A stretch of DNA of 64,000 nucleotides from positions 82,859,505 to 82,923,504 of the forward strand of contig OX457036.1 in NCBI GenBank assembly GCA_949752735.1, given 5' to 3'. The translations under genes and the position numbers were made by a program. This DNA comes from Lumbricus terrestris (taxonomy: Eukaryota; Annelida; Clitellata; Crassiclitellata; Lumbricidae). This document shows positions 1 through 14,194 of the stretch, piece after piece; position 1 is the first letter of the stretch; every line of letters starts with the position of its first letter. Below the pieces are notes generated by a model. The model had not been told where the DNA came from and did not search any database. It was given only the letters and a program-made list of their open reading frames with translations.

Positions 1-116
1 ACCAGTTTATTTACATTGGTAAGGTCAAGATATACTCTTATTAATTAACAATAGTAGGCCTAGGTCTAACTATTGAACCTCAATATCTAGTCACAATATT
101 TTTCACAAGAGGTAGC

Positions 117-389
117 GGTTCTTGCCATAGAGGTGTATTATATAATAAATATATCACTAGAGGGAGTATCACGTCTCCATATTGAATCATCGTCTAAAGT
201 CATGTCGACCAATCACATCATATCATATCTGTCTAAAGTCATGTCGACCAATCACAGACGAGTTCTTATACCGACCAATCACAGTCTTACAGCTTCGATC
301 AGCTTCAAATTTTATTGCAGGGCAGATACGTCATACTCTCTCTAGCGTTATGTTATACATAATATAATGCATCTCAATGGTTCTTGCCA
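117..389. mobile_element. TIR element, copy 1 (GG-N6-CC target family)
   Basis: The flanking repeat GGTTCTTGCCA occurs at 117-127 and 379-389. The ends inside it are inverted and imperfect: left TAGAGGTGTATTATAT; right end, read on the other strand, ATTGAGATGCATTATAT. The right part (GGGCAGATACGTCATACTCT) is nearly identical to the copy at 31028-31506. Internal GACCAATCACAG segments repeat. No coding sequence is visible, so it is nonautonomous. Confidence 0.65.
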
Positions 390-689
390 AACCTCGTCTC
401 AGTTGTCCTTCTGTAAACATTTATCAATTGAAACCTGAAATCCATTGGTCATCTCTTGGAGTTCATCCAACGTAGTCTGACGGGGTGAGAAAACAACCTT
501 AGTGGACGATGCGATGCGGCCGATGTCGACGGTTCATACGTGTTAAATGCATGTTTTGGTTCGCATGCAGGCGATAATTGAGCGACGAATTGCTACAATA
601 ATACTCAAATTCTTTTTTGGAATATTTGCCAAAGAATGTATCACTTCAAGTTTGAGCCTTCCGTTTAAAACGAGTTTTACTGCCTCTGA

Positions 690-803
690 TTCAATTTTAG
701 CAAGATCAAATTAACGCATGCGATTAATGCGTTAAAAATTTTAATCGCAAAATTTTTTAACGCGTTAATCGCACGCGTTAACGCGATTAAATCAACAGCC
801 CTA
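690..803. mobile_element. Palindrome-rich transposon end (probable hAT-like)
   Basis: The tract is built from TTAACGCG and GATTAA words in both orientations and ends AAATCAACAGCCCT. This resembles a hAT terminus read outward (AGGGCTGTTGATTT). The partner end was not found, so the element appears truncated. Confidence 0.4.
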
Positions 804-1017
804 ACAAAAAACAATAACATACATAATTACTATAATTATTTACGCAGATACATGCATACACGCATTCATACAAATACACATGATACGCGCATGCAGTGTC
901 ATGCACACATAAATGCATAGTTTGCATACATAGGCCTACATACAAAGAAACATGCATACATACATACATACACAATATAAATACTTAATATATATTTAGA
1001 TGCAAACAAGACATACG

Positions 1018-1142
1018 TATATATATATACATACGTACGTACGTACGTACGTACGTACGTATGTGCGTTTGCGCGTGCGTGCGTGCGTGCGTGCGTGCGT
1101 ACGTACGTACGTACGTACGTACGTACATACATACATACATAC
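1018..1142. repeat. ACGT/GCGT tetranucleotide microsatellite
   Basis: (ACGT)n runs into (GCGT)n and back into (ACGT)n and (ACAT)n. ACGT repeats are self-complementary, so either strand could fold into hairpins. The open frames here are repeat artefacts. Confidence 0.9.
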
Positions 1143-1762
1143 ATAATCATTATTGGTATAATGGAGCTCTGTGCTAATAGTGGATTCTGACGTAGATCAA
1201 TAAAAAAAACCAGTTGCAAATCGGCGTTTAACATGGCCCTCTGCATAGCTCTATCTTCTTTCAATCTATCTATATCTGTATAATTATCAATGATGCTTTG
1301 CTGAGTCTATTCTTTTGATGCTTTTGGCAAGAGGTTTCCATAAAGATTTGATTGACTGATTGATTGATTGATTGATTGATCAATGAAGTGCATGTAGTGC
1401 CCTATACAACTATTCAGAAGCGCTTCCAACCCAGGTCTGACCGAAGATGAAAGTCCTGCGTATAGTTCATTAGAAAAGTTAGGTCCCGAGACCCGAGGGA
1501 GAGACCGCAGCTAGATTCACGAAGGCTCATAGAATCAGAGGGACGCATGATTGAGAAAGTCTGTCTAATGGATGTGCGAGAATGCGACACCATAAAGTCA
1601 CCGATGGATGCCGAGATCTTTCATCTGTTACAGCCCCACTTGCAGATCTGCATTTAACCCGATCATCTGCATAGATCTATTATAGCCCCATTTACAGTCT
1701 ACGCGTAGCACGTCACTGTGCATAGATCTTTATGCAGACGCCATTTTGTTGCTGTTTTGCAG
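1143..1762. other. Noncoding stretch upstream of the ASB exon, with old repeat tail
   Basis: It contains a short (GATT)n run near 1352-1380 followed by a degraded sequence ending CAGAAGCGCTTCC, resembling the tails of dispersed repeats elsewhere in the window. The remainder has no supported exon. Confidence 0.4.
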
Positions 1763-5531
<3,769 letters not shown>

Positions 5532-5822
5532 TCATCATCAGGCAAATTGAGGCAATGGGTAATTACCTGAGTTTCGGGAACATTTCTCTTTGCAATGCAA
5601 CCAAAGACTGGCACACTGATCGAGCGCCTCTGTGTTTTTTAATCTCTGGATTGCTGACTGTTGCTCTGTACAAGTTTGCAATTACAATTACATTTAGGCA
5701 TACATAGCCTACCGTGTTGTTCGACTCGTGTAAAGTGACGACATTGTGAAATATATAATTTAAACTGTGACCAATATTGTCAACTATTATTATTGATCCA
5801 TTATATTGGTGCAATATTATGC

Positions 5823-5828
5823 AATAAA
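5823..5828 (+). terminator. Candidate poly(A) signal of the ASB-like gene
   Basis: AATAAA lies 292 bp after the ASB stop codon on the same strand in AT-rich sequence. It is the first canonical hexamer seen downstream, so it is the likeliest 3' end. Confidence 0.5.
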
Positions 5829-5994
5829 ATACATTCTGCCAAATGTTTGCATGACTTCGTCTTGCATGGATTTCGTTCTCATTGTGGAATTCCTCTGACG
5901 ACTCATATTCTGAACCAGAAGATCTTTAAATTGCTCTTAAGTCGAAAGAAGAACCACGCACTTCTGAGACTTTTTGCCTAATTATGGCCATGAG

Positions 5995-7063
5995 GCTGGT
6001 GTTAATGGATCTGCTGGTGTTAATGGATCTGCTGGTGTTAGTGGATCTGCTGGTGTTAGTGGATCTGCTGGTGTTAGTGGATCTGCTGATGTTAATGGAT
6101 CTGCTGGTGTTAGTGGATCTGCTGGTGTTAGTGGATCTGCTGGTGTTAGTGGATCTGCTGGTGTTAGTGGATCTGCTGGTGTTAGTGGATCTGCTGGTGT
6201 TAGTGGATCTGCTGGTGTTAATGGATCTGCTGGTGTTAGTGGATCTGCTGGTGTTAATGGATCTGCTGGTGTTAGTGGATCTGCTGGTGTTAGTGGATCT
6301 GCTGGTGTTAATGAATCTGCTGGTGTTAGTGGATCTGCTGGTGTTAGTGGATCTGCTGGTGTTAATGGATCTGCTGGTGTTAGTGGATCTGCTGGTGTTA
6401 GTGGATCTGCTGGTGTTAATGGATCTGCTGGTGTTAGTGGATCTGCTGGTGTTAGTGGATCTGCTGGTGTTAGTGGATCTGCTGGTGTTAGTGGATCTGC
6501 TGGTGTTAATGGATCTGCTGGTGTTAATGGATCTGCTGGTGTTAGTGGATCTGCTGGTGTTAATGGATCTGCTGGTGTTAGTGGATCTGCTGGTGTTAAT
6601 GGATCTGCTGGTGTTAGTGGATCTGCTGGTGTTAGTGGATCTGCTGGTGTTAATGGATCTGCTGGTGTTAGTGGATCTGCTGGTGTTAGTGGATCTGCTG
6701 GTGTTAATGGATCTGCTGGTGTTAGTGGATCTGCTGGTGTTAGTGGATCTGCTGGTGTTAATGGATCTGCTGGTGTTAGTGGATCTGCTGGTGTTAGTGG
6801 ATCTGCTGGTGTTAGTGGATCTGCTGGTGTTAGTGGATCTGCTGGTGTTAGTGGATCTGTTGGTGTTAGTGGATCTGCTGGTGTTAGTGGATCTGCTGGT
6901 GTTAGTGGATCTGCTGGTGTTAGTGGATCTGCTGGTGTTAGTGGATCTGCTGGTGTTAGTGGATCTGCTGGTGTTAGTGGATCTGCTGGTGTTAGTGGAT
7001 CTGCTGGTGTTAGTGGATCTGCTGGTGTTAGTGGATCTGCTGGTGTTAGTGGATCTGCTGGTG
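5995..7063. repeat. 18-bp minisatellite, 59 copies
   Basis: The unit is GCTGGTGTTAGTGGATCT, repeated 59 times with almost no indels. The main variant swaps AGT for AAT. Through much of the array variants follow an N-S-S order, giving a 54-bp higher-order unit, while roughly the last 17 copies are nearly uniform AGT. Because 18 is a multiple of three, frames stay open on both strands (AGVSGS on plus, TNTSRS on minus), producing open frames of 415, 388 and 362 codons. I regard these as repeat artefacts, because the flanking residues look like nothing recognisable. Confidence 0.95.
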
Positions 7064-7533
7064 ATGCGATGAGGTTCGAGATTGAGATCGAAACTCTTCG
7101 AAAGAAAAACAGCGAGGCAAAAGTTAAGAGATTGAAATAGGCCTATGCCTCGATCATAAGATGTCGACTGCAAGACAATGCGCCTCGTCTTTCGTTTAAT
7201 AGGCCTAGGAAACTTAGGCTACTGTAGTCAGCTATAGGCCTAACTTCGAAATAGCATTTGGTCCCCCGTAGGCCTATCCAATCCACATTTGAAAAATTGC
7301 ATTAATTAATTAATTCATTCATTCATTCACTCATTTGTTCGCTCATTCTTTCATTCATTCATTCGTTCATTCCGCTGATTCGGTTGCTTGTCGATCGGCT
7401 TAATTCAGTAAACAGACACCCCTCCCGAAACAAAACACTAGCTATACGCCTTTGTCCTTTGACCGAAAAGGTGCGATTGCAGCCCAGAATCAGCAGAGGT
7501 AGGCCTATGTGTAGTTATATAGCCTTTAGTTAC
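7064..7533. other. Noncoding stretch with (CATT)n run
   Basis: After the minisatellite there is a short nonrepetitive piece, a (CATT)n-like run at 7305-7375 and several 'taggcctat' words. I see no supported gene. Confidence 0.5.
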
Positions 7534-9453
7534 AATCAATCAATCAATCAATCAATTTTTTTTATTGGTCCAGATGTATCAAGCACACTAAGATATCAGG
7601 CAAGAAAATAGTTACATAAAGCATAACAAGTACCACAAATTAAACAAGCAATAATCAAAGTAAGAACTAATTAGTTAACGCAAATTATAAAAAACCTTTG
7701 GGCTAGATTGGGGATACCCCCAGGAATATATAAGAAGAGATTATTTAAACCCAGTGGCTATAGGATAGAGTGATACCAGTGGGAAAAGATAACCCTAAAC
7801 CTGGAGTGCGTTAAAGAGAAACTCTAAAGTATGGAATTAGGACACAAATGGAGACCCAGAAGGGAGGGAATCCCGCTAAGTAGGGCCCCCAAGTAGCTAT
7901 GAATAATTCTAATTGGTACACACCACAAATTGATGAAAAAATTAACCAAAAGCAACAGCAGATGAAACAATTAAGCCACACTGAAAAACAACACACAAAG
8001 TAGAAAGAGCCCTGAAGATTGTTGATCAGGACACACCTATAACATCAAAGCAATGTGCAGGCACAGAAAACCAACACACAATGCAGAAGGTAAAAAAGTC
8101 AACCAAAACCAACAGCAGATGAAGCAATTAAGACACACTAAACAAACCAACTTCCAATGCAGGAGGATCCTTTAAGAAGAAGCACATTTGTAATAATTGG
8201 ATAACTAATTTAATATCGGTTATGGTTAACTAACTATTAGCCATTTTCGTAGGTTTATTTTAAATAGGTTAATGTTAGGAGAGGCCTTTAGGTTTTGTGG
8301 CAGACTATTCCATAATAGTGGGCCCCTACATTTTATGGAGAATTTACGGGAGTTTGTTCTAGCAAATTCCGTTCTTAAGGAAAGAGAACTTCTTGTTTCA
8401 TGTGAATGAAAGTCAAAGCTTGACTTAAACAGGTTAGTGTATTCATTTGGCAGGATATTGTGCAGCGATTTGTACATAAATTCACATGATTGGTAGTCAG
8501 TAATCTGGTTAAGTTTGAGAATCTCTAAGTCAATAAAAAGCTGGTTAGTATGGGCAGTATAAGGAGAGCCAGTTATGATACGAACAATTTTTTTCTGGAG
8601 TACTATTAACATTTGAAGTCTAGATATGTAATTGGACGCCCAGATCATATTACAATAACTCAGATACGGCTGAACCATGGAGTAGTATAATGTCAATAGA
8701 GTATTAGGTGAGAGCAGGTAAGAAATTCTCTTAATAATTCCAATATTTTTAGCTATTTTATGAGATATCTTATCAATGTGAGTACACCATGTAAGATGCT
8801 GATCCACATAGACACCTAGAAATTTAACCGAAGTTACTTTAGGAATCTCTAAACCATCGATAATCACATTTCTTTGTACATGCGGAATTATCTTTCTATG
8901 CGAGGAGAATAAAATATAATTGGTTTTATTAAGGTTCAACGATAAGTTATTAGCTTTAAACCACTGAGATATATTTTTTAATTCATCATTCAAAATCCTG
9001 AGTAAGTCATCATAATTGGTGTGTGATAAAAAGACATTAGAATCGTCTGCAAAGAGTACGTATTCTAATAACGAGGATGAGTTAGTTAGGTCATTTATGT
9101 ATAAAAGGAATAGTAAGGGACCAAGGATAGAACCCTGTGGTACACCGTGTTTAACAAGTTGAAAAGTGGAGTAAGTATCATTACATTTGACTTGCTGGAA
9201 TCGATTATTTAGGTAGTCTTTAAACCAAAGGAGGGTTAATCCTCTTATGCCATAGTTTTGCAATTTACTAACGAGTATTACATGGTCGACAGTATCAAAT
9301 GCTTTAGATAGGTCGAGAAATATTCCAACAGAGAATTCATTTCGATCAATAGCTAGTGATATTTTATCTTGAATATTAATTAACGGAAGCACAGTCGAAT
9401 GACCTGGTCTGAAACCATGTTGCGATGGGTGGATAATATTAAATTTTGTCACA
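7534..9453 (-). mobile_element. 5'-truncated non-LTR retrotransposon (CR1/L2/Jockey-like reverse transcriptase)
   Basis: The open frame at 8226-9452 (about 408 codons, minus strand) carries reverse-transcriptase motifs in order: HGFRPGHST, FLDLSKAFDTVDH, GVPQGSILGPLLFLLYINDL, FADDSNVF and FLGVYVDQHLTW. An uninterrupted tail region follows down to an (ATTG)n 3' tail at 7534-7560. TAGTTAC at 7527-7533 and again at 9454-9460 reads as a 7-bp target duplication. The element lacks the endonuclease and ORF1 regions, so it is dead on arrival. The frame is still open, so the insertion is fairly young. The right junction coincides with a perfect palindrome. Confidence 0.88.
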
Positions 9454-9522
9454 TAGTTACGTTATGTTAAATAGGCCTAGTAGGCATACAGCCTACTAGG
9501 CCTATTTAACATAACGTAACTA
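9454..9522. repeat. Perfect 32-bp inverted repeat with 5-bp loop
   Basis: Left arm 9454-9485 (starts TAGTTACGTTATG, ends GTAGGC), loop ATACA at 9486-9490, right arm 9491-9522 exactly complementary. It may be a tiny foldback or MITE element with TA at each outer edge. A LINE has inserted at its left base. Confidence 0.9.
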
Positions 9523-9582
9523 AACGTAGCATAGCATAAATTAGGCTTTCAACAAGGGGTTCAAGTCAGAAGACGTGTCGGC

Positions 9583-9870
9583 CTATATATAGTCTGTGTT
9601 AGACTTTCTGCAAATCAACATGGAGCGCTTAAATGCCCAATCTTTCCAGAGTCTTCTTATAAGGGATGTTTTATTGTCACTGACAGACTTCTTCTTGACA
9701 TTGCGAGAGTAGCCTACTGTTGTCAAACGGAGATTCAATGCAAATTCTGCGTACCAGGATGACCATTTCACAGTGTTCAACCTAGTCTTCTTGCTTGGGT
9801 TTAGGATTTCCTTTCTGAGGAAGGGGGCCAATCGATGACATACGGATGATTCTTTACTCGTACGTGTCAT
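9583..9870 (-). CDS. Unassigned small open frame, 95 codons
   Basis: ATG at 9870 (reverse strand) opens 95 codons of a Lys/Arg-rich, low-repeat protein (starts MTRTSKESS; contains KWSSWYAEFALNLRL). I do not recognise it. It sits between a LINE and a TIR element and could be a chance frame, a lost host exon or part of an unrecognised element. No splice or expression evidence is visible. Confidence 0.2.
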   Translation of the reverse strand: MTRTSKESSVCHRLAPFLRKEILNPSKKTRLNTVKWSSWYAEFALNLRLTTVGYSRNVKKKSVSDNKTSLIRRLWKDWAFKRSMLICRKSNTDYI

Positions 9871-10019
9871 CTCTTTTTCTGATGATTAAAATATTCTTTT
9901 AGTCGTCTTTTAGTCTTTGTGTGCAAATGTCGATATAATATTGAACGAGTCTAGGACAAAACCCCCGGACAAAACCCCCGGACAAAATCCCCGGACATAA
10001 CCCCCGGACAAAACCCCCC

Positions 10020-10224
10020 GGCAGCGGCGCCCGCAGGATTTTTTTTTTGTACGCACAGAAATTTTCGAAGGAGGGGCGAACATAAAAAAAAATTTCGTTA
10101 GGTCGCCGAAAAAACTTTTTTTTTTAGTCAGCTAAAATTTCCCAAAAAATACCTTTTCTATCATCCGCCGAAAAAACTGATGACCTTTTTTCATACCTTT
10201 TCTATCCGCCGAAAAAACTGATGA

Positions 10225-10255
<31 letters not shown>

Positions 10256-10356
10256 GTCATCAAGTTAAAATTTTCCCAAAACCATACCTTTTCTATCCGC
10301 CGAAAAAACTGATGACCTTTTTTCATACCTTTTCTATCCGCCGAAAAAACTGATGA

Positions 10357-10397
<41 letters not shown>

Positions 10398-10530
10398 TCA
10401 TCAAGTTAAAATTTTCCCAAAAAAACATACCTTTTCTATCCTCGCGCTGTACGCACTTACCTATGTGCGTACGTCTACGGGCGCCGCTGCTGTACGCACT
10501 TGCGTAAGTGCGTACGCCTGCGGGCGCCCC
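10020..10530. mobile_element. Nested TIR element with duplicated poly-T cassettes
   Basis: It runs from GCAGCGGCGCCCGCAGG on the left to CCTGCGGGCGCCCCTGCC on the right, giving inverted ends. Inside, a unit of about 30 bp (CTTTTCTATCCGCCGAAAAA and on) occurs four times within a duplicated block of about 120 bp. Each block ends in a long poly-T run and AGTCATCAAGTTAAAATTTT. Related GATGACCTTTTTT sequence recurs at 3940-4120, 32846-32990 and 51295-51480. Confidence 0.6.
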
Positions 10531-10867
10531 TGCCCCCCGGTATAAAACCCCCGGACAAAACCCCCGATATAAAACCTGCTGACAATAAAATATTGACTAG
10601 TCAAAATAGATTTCAAGCAAGCGGTTACTTCATACTGCAAGTAATGATGTAATGACATGTGTATTGTTTGGACATTTTTTCCAGCTAACATATTTCGACA
10701 AGCTAAATGGTGGAATTTATAGTCAAATAGCTCACTATTATAAATAATTAGTGACGAGTCTACCAAGTATTATCCTGTTCTTTTGGCAACGTTATTTCTA
10801 ATCGTTACTAATGGGTTAAATAGTAATGTTGTGTGCTCAATTGGAATTAAAACTAAGTTCGTCATGT

Positions 10868-11165
10868 AGCGAATGAACGAATGAATGAACAAATGAATGA
10901 ACGAATGAATGAATTAACGAACGAATGAACGAATGAATAATGAATGAATCAATGAATGAAGAATGAATTAATTAATGAACGAATGAATAATGAATGAATG
11001 AATGAATGAGCAAACGAACAAATGAATGAATGAACGAATTAATGACTAACTGACTGACTGAATGAATGAACGAATGAATTAATGAATGAACGAACGAATG
11101 AATGAATGGACGAATGAATGACTAACTGACTGAATGAATGAATGAATGAACGAATGAATGAAAGA
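10868..11165. repeat. Degenerate GAAT/GAAC tetranucleotide repeat
   Basis: About 300 bp built from AATG, AACG and AATT tetramers with point changes, inside the surrounding TIR element. Confidence 0.85.
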
Positions 11166-11474
11166 ATATGATTAGACCTTTGGCAAAGACGAAACCTATT
11201 TCTTTTACAATAAAACATACGGGTGGGTGGGTTTTATACCGGAGGGTTTTGTCCGGGGGTTTTATACCGGGGGGTTTGTCCGGGGGTTAAGTCCGGGGAT
11301 TTTGTCCGGGGGTTTTGTCCGGTTTTTTTTGTCCTGCTCCCATATTGAACTACTCGCAATTTTTTGTTTTAGGCTTCTAATGGTCTGTTATTTTAGGTTT
11401 CTAACATTCTGACGACCTTTCTTAAAATATGTCATCTCATCTTCGCAGCTAGCCTATTTCCTAATTCTACCTGT

Positions 11475-11755
11475 CGGGGCCCGGTAGAGTAATGGATAAC
11501 ACGCTGGTCTAGAGTGCGAGAGGCAACGAGTTCGAGCCCCGTTGGGCGGATTTGCTATGTAGGCTAGCTGGTAGGCTGCTATTAGCGCCATAATATTGCA
11601 GTCTGCTCAGTTTGTATAGTTAAGATTTATGTATTCTGTGTTCTCCATTCTTGTGAATTGTTTGAACTGCATTAATGTACAATGTAAGTCTGTAACCGGT
11701 TGCGTTCTGTCAACAGGATTGTTGAATAAACGAAAATAATTATTATTATTGATAA
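11475..11755 (+). mobile_element. tRNA-derived SINE
   Basis: The head resembles a tRNA: GCCCGGTAGAGTAATGG looks like a box A and GAGTTCGAGCCCC like a box B. An unrelated body follows, ending GAATAAACGAAAATAATTATT, an ATT-rich tail. Pol III promoter structure and tail point to a SINE rather than a working tRNA. Confidence 0.65.
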
Positions 11756-12122
11756 CTCTTTAATCGCATTATAGCAAATAATAGCATGGTATTTGTTTAT
11801 TATATAAATTGATCTATTGCAATTTGTATGTGAAAGCAGCTGCTAAATTTTGGGTTTTTTGGGGGTGTCGTTCATGGGAAACTCCCTCCCTCAAGAGATG
11901 CCTAGAGGCCCTAGATTAATTAGGCCTAAACACTGACCATGCACTTTGCCGCTTTTGAACAGTACGAAACAAGAGCAGACTACCGGTAGGCTAAGAATGT
12001 CTCAATTCGCAAATTGCACAAGGAGCTAGGACAGTGTTAGTTTCTAACATCTTCATTTGGGATCAGAGTGACCTCAATGATAGGCTAGTCAGCGTTGCAA
12101 ATCTTTGGGAACGTTACCTGCT

Positions 12123-12194
<72 letters not shown>

Positions 12195-13900
12195 AATGAT
12201 ACCAACCTTAGATTATAGAATCTTACAAAGAATGTTTAAATGGTAAAAATGTAAATGCACTCGCTTCCTGGTATAGTTAACTGCATGGACAGCCACAATC
12301 ACATTCGTAAGCGTAAATTTATATAGCGCTTCTTCAGCAGAGGCTCCTCAGAGGCGCTCCCGACCTGATAGCACCAAACCACGATCGAAACATATGGTTT
12401 TCAAACGTTTGCGGGAAAGGGGAGAGACCAAGAGGACCATAACGAGGGTTGCTGGATTGGTAGGCCCTATAAATTATTCCCATAAAAATCGAAAATTGGA
12501 AAGTTTTATAGAGGGCTGTGGAAATTCTATCCATAGGGACAATCAGGTCACCTACGACCTGACATGGAGCGCACTGGCGCATAAAGTTCCTAAAGATAGA
12601 CTGGGCTAGAATCCCGGTTTGCAGAGCCGTTTCAATTGACACAGGAAATGGGGTGAAGAGAGACCTGGCCCTCAGCGGACCCCGTTTCAGCACTACCCGA
12701 ACTAAGGAGTTTAGGATGCTTGGCAGCCTGTTGAGCTCAATGTTTGAAAGACCCACAAAAACCGACTTAGCATAGTCAAGACTAGAGGCGACAATTAAGA
12801 GCTAGAACAGGCAATGGTTTGTGAGACTTACCGTAATTATTCATAATCAGGTCAACCTCATCTGTTGCAGAATTTGAATCAAAGCTAAAAACTCATTTGT
12901 TTTCATTGTATTATAACTAGATTTGTAGTGAAGCGCGCTCTTGTGCAAGACTTGTTTTGTTAAAGCGCGTTATAAATGACTAATAATGTATTGTATTATG
13001 TATTGTATTGTAACCTGATGCGACGTATTGCCCTCCAGATGCCTTGTTATAATTGCGTGGTCGAAATGTGAGTTTGCTTTAAGTGTTTTCACAGCATCTG
13101 ACAGGAGGACAGCTGCAGTGCAGCAGTGCTAGTCGCCGAGCCGTCGGGTCGATATTAGCCCAGAAAGTGGCGGGAAAGAGCGCAGTTGCTGGCGAGAACC
13201 AAGCAAAGAAACAAACTTTATGGCATAGGACTAGTCTATGGTAAGAAATAGACAGTCTGCCATTTAAATTTTTACGCTTATGATCTTCATCGCATGTCTC
13301 GTAAGAGTCGTAACGAGCCCAATAAAGTATGTTTTTAATGTAGTAATTTTAGTAAAAAATTAAATGTCTTTGTTTGGCTGCTCATTTCGCGACTTTTGGG
13401 CTAACTTTAGACGTGATCTTGCGACAGTTTTTTTCGAAATCTGGCAACCCTAGTAGCAGACGGTTGATGCTAATCCATGCATTCTATGGTTTTATCTGCT
13501 GTGTTTCAGATTATTAATAATTATTGTTTGAATAATTATTATGTGATTATGTTGTAAACAGGTACCTGAGACGTAGGCATAAATTGAACATATAGAGTTA
13601 AAAGAGTTTAAATGCATTTGAATTTAAATAAACAATTTACGTTCATGATTAGTTTTCGCCGAAACACAAAAATAAAAACGATCTCAGCTGGCATTGCTGT
13701 TAGTTAAGACCGGAATCACAAATTTAACGTTGCTGTGCGTGACCAAATATTTCCACACACGTTTCTTGGAGACGTATATCATATATTGTGATATAATTTG
13801 CAAACAACTACAATTATTGCACATAACATTGCTTTGCAACAGCTTATATTCACGCTTAATTAAATGTTTGTAGTACCGGGGTATTGATTTTCGCGTGAGA
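11756..13900. other. Intergenic region upstream of the guanylyl cyclase gene
   Basis: It contains (GT)n at 12124-12192, a SINE-like tail (TATATAGCGCTTCTT, CAGAGGCGCTCCC) at 12308-12372, and a LINE 3' remnant at 12868-13013. The latter encodes FESKLKTHLF-like residues and ends in a (TATTG)n tail. The promoter and any 5' untranslated exon of the cyclase should lie near 13100-13900, but no TATA box or clear start signal stands out. Confidence 0.5.
12124..12192. repeat. (GT)n microsatellite
   Basis: About 34 perfect GT dinucleotides. Confidence 0.95.
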
Positions 13901-14194
13901 ATGATTGGCATCTATGTGCTGTTTCTGATCGTTCTGGCCAGTTTCCAGATCAATTTCTCTCAAGATCCAAGAGAGACACTGCACGTGCTGGTACTTTTGC
14001 CATTGGAGCAAGGAAATGTTCGTCTCATGAGGGTTAATAAAGCTGGAGCATATGCTGCACTAGCCAGAATTGAGCAAGAAGGACTTGTCAATCCTGAAGC
14101 CTTTGAAATCAAGACCGTCTTTCTTAATGATGCCTGTGATGGGACTAAGTCGTTGGAAGTTGTTCTCAACGAATTTTTCACAAAGGCTTCAGGT
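13901..14194 (+). CDS. Guanylyl cyclase exon 1: signal peptide and ectodomain start
   Basis: ATG 13901 begins [20 protein letters not shown], a hydrophobic signal peptide, followed by [17 protein letters not shown] and [14 protein letters not shown], typical of the first strand and helix of ANF-receptor folds. The donor GTAAGT starts at 14195, phase 0. An in-frame GTG lies two codons upstream, but the ATG is the natural start. Confidence 0.88.

Larger units (their letters stand above)
9947..11341. mobile_element. TIR element with GGACAAAACCCCC-type terminal arrays
   Basis: The left end (from 9947) begins with several tandem GGACAAAACCCCC-like units. The right end (about 11230-11341) has the same array inverted (TTTTGTCCGGGGG). 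ATATTGAAC flanks both sides (9938-9946 and 11342-11350), a likely 9-bp target duplication. Inside are a second nested element (about 10020-10530) and a long GAAT/GAAC degenerate repeat. No transposase is seen. Confidence 0.65.

Noticed and set aside
5926..7173. Open frames of 415, 388 and 362 codons across the 18-bp minisatellite
   Set aside because: Open only because the unit is a multiple of three without stops on either strand. Flanking residues show no recognisable protein.
11475..11560. A functional tRNA gene
   Set aside because: Box A and box B are present, but a full cloverleaf cannot be drawn, and the sequence continues into a SINE body with an ATT tail.
12334..12756. 140-codon minus-strand open frame as a gene
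   Set aside because: It overlaps a dispersed-repeat tail (CAGAGGCGCTCC) and shows no recognisable domain or splice context.
13895..13900. GTG two codons upstream as the cyclase start
   Set aside because: Eukaryotic gene; the ATG at 13901 directly precedes a good signal peptide.
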